NCBI GenBank assembly: GCA_019242065.1
Contig: JAFAWJ010000876.1
Location: forward strand, 1 to 11,536
DNA length: 11,536 nucleotides
Direction of reading: 5' to 3'
Source: Chloroflexota bacterium
GTDB taxonomy: Bacteria > Chloroflexota > UBA6077 > CF-72
Shown: positions 6,801-11,536 of the stretch, piece by piece
Layout of the letters: every line of letters begins with the position of its first letter
Numbering within the stretch: the stretch's first letter is position 1
The notes under the pieces: model-generated
What the model was told of the DNA's origin: nothing
Database searches by the model: none
Seen by the model: only the letters and a program-made list of their open reading frames with translations
Program-made: the position numbers and the translations under genes

Positions 6801-8338
6801 GCGTCCATGACGTCGTCCAGCCGCTGCAGCTCCCCTTCGACTTCGTGCGCACTACTGCCCAGGCCGACCAGCTGGTTGATCGGCGCCAGCAGGCCGAACA
6901 TCAAGGCCTGTAGCGCGATCAGCATGCCCGGCGTTAGCTCGCCCTCGATCACCAGCGCCGCGCCAATCCCGAGCACGACGCACAGGTTGAGCGCCGCCAG
7001 CAACCCCGGCGCAGTGCCGAGTAGCGCGGCAGGCATGGCAACTGCCTGCGCGGCGTTCAGCGCGCGCGCCTGGTAGCCCGCCCAGCGTACGAAACTGGCC
7101 GACTCCGCGCCGTTGGCTTTGATCGTTTCGATGCTTTCGAGCGTGGCGAACGCCGCACCCATCAACTTACCGCGCTCGTGCGCCAGCGCGCGGTGGGCGT
7201 CCGCACGCTGACGAGCGCTGACGCGGAAAACGGCGAGGTTCAACGTCGCCACGCCGAGGGTGACCAGCGTCAGACGCGCGTCGTAGCGCGCCATCAAGAT
7301 CGCGAAGGCGACCACCACCGAAGCGCTCAGCGCGCTGCCAGCCAGCTCGCCCGACAGCAATTGCGCGACCCGCTCGTTGATCGCCACGCGCGCGCTGATG
7401 TCACCCGCGTAGCGTTGCGCATAGAACTCCATAGGCAAGCGCAGTGCATGCGCGACGAACGCGTAGCTCGATCGCCGAGTCAGACCCGCCTCGAGCCGCT
7501 CCAGCACTCCGGTGCGCAGCCAGGTGAGAACGCCCCGTGCCAACACGGCGGCTGCCACTCCGAGCAGGATCACTCGAATCTGATCGACCCGCTGCTGCAC
7601 CAGCACCTGGTCGATGAACGTCTGCGCCAGAAGCGGCGCGCCCAGTCCAGGCGCGAGCAGCAGTATGCTCACGACCACACCTGCCGCCAGCAGCCACTCG
7701 AACTGAACCAGGCGACGCCGAAGCGATGCCGACAGGCTGCGGACTGGCCCGCCGATGCTGAAGTCTGGACCCGGCAGCATCACCAGCGCCACACCGCTGT
7801 AGGCCGCCGCGAAGTCGGTCCAGCTGACTTCGCGACGTCCGGCCGCCGGGTCATTCAGATACACGCTGTGGCTTCCAAAGCCTTCTACCACCAGAAAGTG
7901 AGTGAAGGACCAGAACGCGATCAGCGGCAGGGGCAGCTCGCGGAGCTCGGCTGCCTCCTTCATGTAACCCTTGGCCAGCAAGCCATAGCCGCGGGCGGCG
8001 CGCACCAGATTGCTGGCTTTGCTGCCATCGCGCGTCACGCCGCAGCTCACCCGCAGCTCTTCGAGCGCAATGCGGCGGCCGTAGTACGCCAGCATCATCG
8101 CCAGTGACGCCGCGCCGCACTCGGTGACCTCCATCTGGAGCACCGTCGGCGTGCGCACGCGCCGATCGGATCGCCAGGCGCGCAGCGTGTTCCAGAGTGC
8201 GCTCAGACTCGCCAAGAGCGCGGCCCAGGGACGCACCTGGAGCAGAACGAGCGGCTCATCCAGCGCCTCGGGTGAAGCAGGCCGCGCCGACTGCGCCACG
8301 GACGACGGTGCCGCGCGCTCGGGAGCGGCCCGCGTCAC
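3839..8338 (-). CDS. Fused NHLM-type peptide exporter: C39 peptidase-ABC1-ABC2 in one chain
   Basis: Encodes 1499 residues from a GTG whose last bases overlap the upstream stop codon (GTGA), implying translational coupling. Order: a C39 cysteine peptidase (about 62-190) with Cys74 in VTECGAASLAM, His147 in FTHFLVVEG and Asp163 in YLNDPAAG. Membrane domain 1 spans about 212-490. ATPase 1 has Walker A GGSGSGKS (579-586), LSGGQ (683-687), Walker B LVLDEAT (704-710) and His737. A soluble linker of about 150 residues (775-925) follows, then membrane domain 2 (about 940-1220). ATPase 2 has GASGSGKS (1286-1293), FSGGQ (1389-1393), LLFDEAT (1410-1416) and His1443. Both ATPases look catalytically complete. 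The halves match the NHLM ABC1 (peptidase/permease/ATPase) and ABC2 proteins, normally separate genes of about 700 residues each. Expected role: cut leaders after Gly-Gly and export the core across the inner membrane. No HlyD-type partner is in the window. Confidence 0.92.
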   Translation of the reverse strand: MTRAAPERAAPSSVAQSARPASPEALDEPLVLLQVRPWAALLASLSALWNTLRAWRSDRRVRTPTVLQMEVTECGAASLAMMLAYYGRRIALEELRVSCGVTRDGSKASNLVRAARGYGLLAKGYMKEAAELRELPLPLIAFWSFTHFLVVEGFGSHSVYLNDPAAGRREVSWTDFAAAYSGVALVMLPGPDFSIGGPVRSLSASLRRRLVQFEWLLAAGVVVSILLLAPGLGAPLLAQTFIDQVLVQQRVDQIRVILLGVAAAVLARGVLTWLRTGVLERLEAGLTRRSSYAFVAHALRLPMEFYAQRYAGDISARVAINERVAQLLSGELAGSALSASVVVAFAILMARYDARLTLVTLGVATLNLAVFRVSARQRADAHRALAHERGKLMGAAFATLESIETIKANGAESASFVRWAGYQARALNAAQAVAMPAALLGTAPGLLAALNLCVVLGIGAALVIEGELTPGMLIALQALMFGLLAPINQLVGLGSSAHEVEGELQRLDDVMDAPADTQVESLDGASDTPMDMVGTAEGAAPGATLELRGVSFGYNRVSEPLVVDVSFGVEAGGRAALVGGSGSGKSTIARLVCGLYQPWSGMVLIDGQPRAALPRARLATTLASVDQEVHLFAGSVLDNLTLWDASVPFEHVVAAARDAAIHDDIIARLGGYQALLDEGGRDLSGGQRQRLEIARALVRNPRVLVLDEATSALDAATEQRVMENLRQRGCTTLLVAHRLSTVRDVDEILVFEDGRVVQRGTHGELVQSPGRYRELYTAEPTPLPDADDDASGLEATLDFALEGSASSRIDNGAALRRAFGAVANAMHATMSACEASEPLLDQLTDAAHLSPRPVRLRAGWWRQDLGPLLGFQTDGEDPLALLPSGRGGYRRDDTGEQVTASAADGIAPAAVAFYPRLPARPVRDRELIRFGLRQAERDVAGVLVLGVLGGLLTLVPPLAIGYLFGESIPSAQLDSVLLLVTALGVAFVTLSTVELLQRLVLARVATHADARLQAALWERLLTLPTRFFRGMTAGDLGERAMGVATIHHMLSEVLAAGVLAIAIASFNLALLWTIDRVLAAAACAMVGAFLLLTLIATRFELGRRRVVSDLRGRGAGIVVQLLRGLARLRVAAAEHRALRRWALDFDATQAVLYRADPRRFGLVVSDTVFPLLATLVLYALATRGGTPQLSASTFIAFSTAFAAVLAGVYAVNRIATAMVDVVPAYERITPILRATPEGGASRRAPRRLAGELSLRHVSFRYAAGGPLVLDDLSLDIRAGECVALVGASGSGKSTVLRLLLGFESPDAGCVCYDGNNLRELDVRAVRRQLGVVLQNGLVMPGSILDNIIGATGLSLADAWHAAEQAGFASDIRRLPMGMYTVVSEGGATFSGGQRQRLLIARALARRPSVLLFDEATSALDNATQADVQRHLQTLEVTRLIVAHRLSTIAQADQIIVLEQGRIVQRGSYAELSLVPGVFRSLAERQMLGADEPKRRSEIT

Positions 8339-8874
8339 GAAGGAATGGCGACCTGCCGCAACAGCCGCTCGAAGCGCCGGCCAGCGAGAAACAGCGCGTC
8401 CAGCGTATCCGGCGCTACCTCGTCGACGTCGAACGTGTCTTCGTCGAGTTGCAGCGTGCCGTCGGCGGCCCTTCGATTCGAGACCCGCAGACGCTCGGCC
8501 AACAACGTTGCCAGCGTTTTGTAAAAGCGTGCCGCGAAGCGCCCGTCGCGCGTGAGTCGGTCGGTGAGCACGCCGCGTGGCAGGGCAAGCACGACCGCCT
8601 GATCGACCGCCCGCACGGTCGCCGACGGCGGGCGACCGTCGACGAACGAAATCTCGCCCGCGACGTCGCCGCGTACCAGTCGCGCCAGCTCGTGTTCGCT
8701 GCTACCAGCGGTGGCCGCCAGCGTGCCATCCAGCACGATGAACAGATCGCTTGCCGGCGTGCCTTCCGTCAGCAGCGTCGTCCCAGGCTGCAGAACGCGA
8801 CGTACGCCGACGGATACAAACCAGTCGACGTCCGCGTCATCCAGCTCACCGAACAGATAGACCGAGCTCCGCAT
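8335..8874 (-). CDS. Cyclic-nucleotide-binding (CNB/CAP_ED) fold protein, exporter partner
   Basis: Encodes 179 residues from ATG 8874 (no strong ribosome-binding site visible). Residues about 4-130 form one CNB domain: LFGELDDADVDWF (7-19), LQPGTTLLTEGTPASDLFIV (28-47), LDGTLAA (48-54), then the phosphate-binding-cassette segment GEISFVDGRPPSATVRA (73-89) and the closing helices. The C-terminal 50 residues are acidic and have no DNA-binding helix-turn-helix, so it is not a CRP-type regulator. In canonical cAMP pockets an Arg precedes the small residues (PRSA/PRAA). Here the cassette reads RPPSA, so cyclic-nucleotide binding is doubtful. The start of the exporter gene overlaps its stop, and precursor peptide 2 lies 49 bases upstream. 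Some NHLM ABC2 exporters carry such a domain fused; here it is a separate subunit, probably gating or docking the exporter. That role is inference. Confidence 0.85.
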   Translation of the reverse strand: MRSSVYLFGELDDADVDWFVSVGVRRVLQPGTTLLTEGTPASDLFIVLDGTLAATAGSSEHELARLVRGDVAGEISFVDGRPPSATVRAVDQAVVLALPRGVLTDRLTRDGRFAARFYKTLATLLAERLRVSNRRAADGTLQLDEDTFDVDEVAPDTLDALFLAGRRFERLLRQVAIPS

Positions 8875-8923
8875 CGGGTTTTGAATAACCTGGAGAGCAC
8901 CGCTGCCGCGGGTTGCGCGAGCC

Positions 8924-9127
8924 TCAGCCGCCCGGTCGCGGGGGTGCCGTCGGAGGTGGCGTCACGCTACCGCTGCCGGAGCGTGACGTGCCGTTGACGC
9001 CGCCTATGCCTCCGACGATCTTGTCGAGCTCGTCTTCGCTGAGCTCCTCAGCTTTGGGGGCGTCGTCAGGTTTGACGGGTGAATCTGACGCCGGCGTCGC
9101 GGGTGTGGATTCGTCCTTGTCTGCCAT
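8924..9127 (-). CDS. RiPP-like precursor peptide 2 (double-glycine leader, mucin-like core)
   Basis: Encodes 67 residues. The ATG at 9127 follows AGGAG (9132-9136) by 4 bases; the frame is open upstream but that extension has neither composition nor start signal. Residues 1-40 are an acidic Asp/Glu/Pro-rich leader ending in LSEDELDKIVGG. The 27-residue core begins IGGVNGTSRSGSGS and ends VTPPPTAPPRPGG. It is identical to peptide 1 at ELD, IVGGIGG, NG and TPPPTAPPR, and variable at the intervening Ser/Thr/Gly segment and the extreme C-terminus. There is no Cys. It is the first gene of the operon that encodes its likely protease/exporter, so it is the cognate substrate. The Thr-Pro-rich tail preceded by GSGS resembles a mucin O-glycosylation acceptor; glycosylation is inferred from the neighbouring transferases and not shown. 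Confidence 0.85.
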   Translation of the reverse strand: MADKDESTPATPASDSPVKPDDAPKAEELSEDELDKIVGGIGGVNGTSRSGSGSVTPPPTAPPRPGG

Positions 9128-9258
9128 GCAACTCCTCTCTCGGTCGGAACTCAGCCGCCAACCACGGCGTGCGTTGTCGAGAATACGCGTGCGCAACCCC
9201 GAACACCAGCCGGCCACCGCTTCAGCTTACGTTGGCAAGGTCGCCGTCGCCCTTCACA
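9128..9258. promoter_or_regulatory. Divergent promoter region of peptide 2 operon and GT2/GT27-like gene
   Basis: The 131 bases separate two start codons facing away from each other, so promoters for the minus-strand peptide/exporter operon and the plus-strand glycosyltransferase must lie here or overlap the neighbouring coding ends. Only the AGGAG ribosome-binding site of peptide 2 (9132-9136, minus strand) is clear. I saw no confident sigma-70 or sigma-54 boxes. Divergent arrangement suggests joint control of peptide and glycosyltransferase. Confidence 0.5.
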
Positions 9259-10176
9259 ATGAAGCGGATGGCGACCATTCCGCACGCGTCTGCAGCCGGC
9301 AGTGGGCTGCCTTCGGCGACGATCGTCATCGCCAGCCACAACGAAGGCGCCAACCTGGAACGCACGCTGCGCAGCCTCGCCGCCTCGCATCTGCCGAACA
9401 GCGAGATCCTGGTCGTCGACGACGGTTCGACGGACGGCAGTACGCGCGATCTCGATCGACACTTCCCCGTCACCGTGCTCCATCCATCCGAACGGCTTGG
9501 GTCCGCACGTGCCCGCAACTTCGGTGCCGCGCACGCTCGTGGAGACGCCCTGATCTTCTGCGACGCACACATCAGTGTGCCCGCCGACTGGATGGGCGCG
9601 CTGCTCGCGCTGCTCCATTCGGCCGCGGTCGGCGCGGTCGGCCCGGTCGTCGTCGAGGCGGGTCAGCCGAACTGCAAGGGGTTCGGCGCCGAATGGTCCG
9701 ACGCGGCCCTGACCTGGGGCTGGCTTCCCCAACGCGGATCCTCCGCCTACCCGGTGCCGATGCTCGGGGCCTTTTGTCTGGCACTGCGACGCTCCGTGTT
9801 CGCGAGCCTGGGTGGCTTCGATTCCGGCATCGTGGTGTGGGGCTCGGAAGACGCTGAGCTGTGCCTGCGCCTGTGGACACATGGATATAGCTGTCTGCTG
9901 GAGCCCTCGATCGAGGTCAGTCATGTCTTCCGCCCGGCGCACCCGTACGCCGTCCCGTGGCAGACCGTGTTTTACAACCAGCTCCGGTTGATTATCAGCC
10001 ACTTCGAGCGTGAGCGTGCCGAACGGGTGATTCGCAAGCTCGGAGGAAGCTCTGAGTTCGCGGCCGCCTACGCCGAGGTCAAACGTAGCGACGTTTGGCA
10101 GCGACGCGCCGCCATGCGGCGCACGCGCACGCGCGACGCGGAGTGGTTCTGCCAGCACTTCCACATGGACTGGTAG
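9259..10176 (+). CDS. GT2-type glycosyltransferase with polypeptide GalNAc-transferase (GT27)-like motifs
   Basis: Encodes 305 residues from ATG 9259; ATG 9268 is an equally plausible start, since no ribosome-binding site is obvious, and the longer frame to 9079 overlaps peptide 2 and is rejected. The GT-A fold shows TIVIASHNEGANLERTLRSL (21-40), VVDDGSTDGS (52-61), RLGSARARNFGAAHARGD (79-96), FCDAHISVPADW (100-111, metal-binding D102-x-H104), GAFCLALRRSVFASLGGFD (170-188), VWGSEDAELCLRLW (193-206) and VSHVFRPAHPY (220-230). The last three blocks correspond closely to animal ppGalNAc-transferases (DSH, VWGGENLE, VGHVFRxxHPY), including the His (H222) that completes the metal site. Known GT27 enzymes put a sugar on Ser/Thr of mucin-like peptides. 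There is no signal peptide, so it would act in the cytoplasm. It is divergently placed beside a peptide with a TPPPTAPP tail. The sugar donor cannot be read from the sequence. Confidence 0.88.
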   Translation: MKRMATIPHASAAGSGLPSATIVIASHNEGANLERTLRSLAASHLPNSEILVVDDGSTDGSTRDLDRHFPVTVLHPSERLGSARARNFGAAHARGDALIFCDAHISVPADWMGALLALLHSAAVGAVGPVVVEAGQPNCKGFGAEWSDAALTWGWLPQRGSSAYPVPMLGAFCLALRRSVFASLGGFDSGIVVWGSEDAELCLRLWTHGYSCLLEPSIEVSHVFRPAHPYAVPWQTVFYNQLRLIISHFERERAERVIRKLGGSSEFAAAYAEVKRSDVWQRRAAMRRTRTRDAEWFCQHFHMDW

Positions 10177-10199
10177 ACGGTCGCCCGTCGGCTACGCCG
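10176..10199. terminator. Possible bidirectional hairpin between convergent glycosyltransferase genes
   Basis: GACGG (10176-10180) pairs with CCGTC (10185-10189) around a 4-base loop. CGGC (10189-10192) pairs with GCCG (10196-10199) around 3 bases. The structures span the two converging stop codons, which are only 15 bases apart. No T-tract follows on either strand, so this is at best a weak terminator, and GC-rich DNA forms such stems by chance. Confidence 0.25.
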
Positions 10200-11073
10200 G
10201 GGTTTCTTTGTTGGCGTGATACGGCCGCAGACGCTCTGCCAGTCGCTCGACTTCGACCTGGTCGATGCCCGCTAGCTGGCGCGCCGCTTGCACCAGATCT
10301 TTCCAGTAGTCGCGATCGAACCCCGGCACAATGCGGCCGCCACCCGCTCCGCGATTGCGCGCTTCCTGGACTCTCCACGCCCTTGGCTTTCCCGGCTGGT
10401 CCTCTCCCAGCGCCGAGATGTGGTTGATGCCGTTTCCCCACCGATACACGTACATCAATTCGTCGACGCGCGTCGGCGCGTGGATCCAGCGCTCGGCCGG
10501 CGTGCGGTCCTCGAAATCGAAGTCCTCGCCGACGCTCAGGGACAGGTCATAGCCGCCCACAGCGTCGAAGCCTTCGCGCCGCATCGCCAGCTGCGAATGG
10601 AACACGTTGGCCTCGATGCGGTAGTCGGTGTTGTCGACCGACAGCCAGGCCGCCGACCACTCCGTTCGGCGGGGCTTGAAGTACCACCGCTCTGGCGCTG
10701 ACACGAGTTGGGCGATCGATGCGCGGATGCGCCAGGGCAAATACAGGTCGTCGTCGTCCCACAACAGCAGGTAGTCGCCGCGCGCCAGCGCCACCGTGTG
10801 GTTGCGAACGGCGCCCAGACTGGCAAACCGCGGCAAGTTGTAGACGCGGATGTTCGGGTACGTACGGTCCAGAAACACGGGCGCGGGGTGGTCGTTGACG
10901 ACGATCAATTCGGCGTTGGCGTAATCCTGTTGGAGAAAGCACCAGATGGTCTCGCGCAAGACACGCGGACGCGCATAGGTGGGGCACAGGCAGGAAACCA
11001 GCGGCAGCTCCGAATCGGTCGGCGTCGGCGTTCGTGTCGACGCGGAGCTGCGGTCGCGAAGTCCATCACTCAC
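10192..11073 (-). CDS. Family 2 (GT-A) glycosyltransferase
   Basis: Encodes 293 residues from a GTG at 11073, chosen because GGGAG lies 6 bases upstream. A short Ser/Thr/Pro-rich N-terminus (1-22) precedes the GT-A domain: VSCLCPTYARPRVLRETI (26-43), ELIVVNDHP (55-63), LGAVRNHTVALARGDYLLL (86-104), WDDDDLY (105-111, the donor/metal-binding DxD), EGFDAVGGYDLSL (167-179) and GEDFDFEDR (182-190), which holds the likely catalytic acidic pair. The C-terminal 60 residues are helical and basic/acidic (DYWKDLVQAARQLAG). There is no signal peptide or membrane helix, so it is cytoplasmic. It differs strongly from the neighbouring GT27-like enzyme and lacks its DxH and HVFR motifs, so it probably uses another donor or acceptor, for instance extending a sugar already placed on the peptide. 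That role is inferred from position only. Confidence 0.88.
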   Translation of the reverse strand: MSDGLRDRSSASTRTPTPTDSELPLVSCLCPTYARPRVLRETIWCFLQQDYANAELIVVNDHPAPVFLDRTYPNIRVYNLPRFASLGAVRNHTVALARGDYLLLWDDDDLYLPWRIRASIAQLVSAPERWYFKPRRTEWSAAWLSVDNTDYRIEANVFHSQLAMRREGFDAVGGYDLSLSVGEDFDFEDRTPAERWIHAPTRVDELMYVYRWGNGINHISALGEDQPGKPRAWRVQEARNRGAGGGRIVPGFDRDYWKDLVQAARQLAGIDQVEVERLAERLRPYHANKETPA

Positions 11074-11143
11074 AGGATGCTCCCAAGGCTATTTCGACTC
11101 ACCGGCCCTGTCCACACCGCGAGTTTCCTCACCTGGTTTGTCC

Positions 11144-11536
11144 TCAGGGGCTTGGCCGGGGCGACGCTGCGAGATGCCAGCGCAGTCGCTCTAGTCCGCT
11201 GCGGAGGCGCGTTTTCGCCGTTCCCAAGGGCAGGTCGGGTGCGGCCACCACCTCCTGGTGGCTCGAGTCGCCAAGAAAGGCGAGCGTCACCGCCTGGCGT
11301 TGTTTGCACGGCAGCATCGCCAGCGCGGACTGCAACAGGTGATCGCACACCTGAATTGTGCGCTCGTCTGGTCGTGGCTCGTCATCGGCTACGAGCTGGA
11401 GCGGCTCTTCGGCCGGCCTTGAGTCGGGAAGCGGTCGACCGCACGTCGTGCCAGATTTCCAACTGGCGAACTCGTACGGCGTGGCTGGCGACCGCTGCAG
11501 CGCGCCGCGCTCGAGGTCCTGGAATAAGGTCCGTCG
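11144..11536 (-). CDS. ECF-type RNA polymerase sigma factor, 5' end outside window, probably frameshifted
   Basis: The frame is open to the window edge (130 codons plus stop). The C-terminal part is a clear sigma-70 region 4: ALAMLPCKQRQAVTLAFLGD, then SSHQEVVAAPDLPLGTAKTR and LRSGLERLRWHL (about 11165-11330), a promoter -35-binding helix-turn-helix. A GTG at 11350 could start a 68-residue fragment. Further upstream the reading frame stops looking like a sigma factor. However, FASW (around 11459-11470) is followed in the next frame by NLARRAVDRF (11428-11457), the expected end of region 2, and family-like sequence returns to the first frame at LVADDEPRPDE (about 11395). This suggests two compensating indels, from decay or sequencing error. 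No anti-sigma gene follows; a GT2 gene starts 70 bases downstream. If functional, it could control this cluster. Confidence 0.7.
   Translation of the reverse strand, partial: RRTLFQDLERGALQRSPATPYEFASWKSGTTCGRPLPDSRPAEEPLQLVADDEPRPDERTIQVCDHLLQSALAMLPCKQRQAVTLAFLGDSSHQEVVAAPDLPLGTAKTRLRSGLERLRWHLAASPRPSP

Noticed and set aside
7178..8107. Long open frame on the plus strand opposite the exporter (309 codons)
   Set aside because: It is antisense to the peptidase and membrane domain, has Arg/Gln/His-rich composition, no recognisable motif and no ribosome-binding site; it is a by-product of high GC.
8197..8997. Plus-strand open frame of 266 codons across the CNB gene
   Set aside because: It overlaps three genes of the opposite strand, all with recognisable domains or starts; composition is Arg/Gln-rich.
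9079..9258. Longer N-terminus for the GT27-like enzyme
   Set aside because: It would overlap precursor 2 and its promoter, and the added residues do not resemble a glycosyltransferase or a signal peptide.
9151..10164. Minus-strand open frame of 337 codons opposite the GT27-like gene
   Set aside because: The plus strand carries clear glycosyltransferase motifs over the whole length; the antisense frame is Gly/Arg-rich and motif-free.
1..11536. CRISPR array, tRNA or rRNA genes
   Set aside because: No regularly spaced repeats, cloverleaf-like or rRNA-like segments were recognised on either strand.

Overview
The window is high-GC DNA with dense, tightly packed genes. The codon use, the NHLM-type peptide exporter, the DUF6065 protein and the several glycosyltransferases suggest a myxobacterium or another large-genome soil bacterium. 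That assignment is inference; there is no rRNA or taxonomic marker here.

Layout. Positions 1-1300 are mostly decayed accessory DNA. A minus-strand remnant of a group II intron reverse transcriptase lies at about 125-520 and carries a nonsense codon in its QGVPQGG motif, a second in-frame stop and a frameshift. Next to it, at about 560-803, is a frameshifted remnant that looks like the zinc-binding N-terminus of an HNH/endonuclease VII-type protein. A doubtful small plus-strand ORF follows at 860-1090. From 1390 onward the genes look intact: a DUF6065 protein (+), RiPP-like precursor peptide 1 (+), and then a minus-strand operon read from 9127 down to 2622. In transcription order the operon holds precursor peptide 2, a cyclic-nucleotide-binding-fold protein, a 1499-residue exporter and a GT4 glycosyltransferase. 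Divergent from the operon is a GT2/GT27-like glycosyltransferase (+, 9259-10176). It converges on a second GT2 enzyme (-, 11073-10192). A partial, apparently frameshifted ECF sigma factor (-) runs off the right edge.

How the genes may work together. The two precursors share an acidic leader ending in ELDxIVGG and a short core ending in TPPPTAPPR. The exporter begins with a complete C39 cysteine peptidase domain (Cys74, His147, Asp163), which would cut the leader after double glycine. It then carries two full sets of membrane domain plus ATPase, so it resembles a natural fusion of the normally separate NHLM ABC1 and ABC2 proteins. No lanthionine synthetase, YcaO, radical SAM or other standard RiPP-modifying enzyme is visible. 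Instead there are three glycosyltransferases. One of them has the hallmarks of animal polypeptide GalNAc-transferases (DxH, a WGxEDxE-type motif, HVFRxxHPY). The core resembles a mucin acceptor, with Ser/Thr/Gly followed by Thr-Pro-Pro-Pro-Thr-Ala-Pro-Pro. The working hypothesis is a secreted, mucin-like O-glycosylated RiPP (a glycocin-like system). The sequence supports the parts list; the chemistry is inference.
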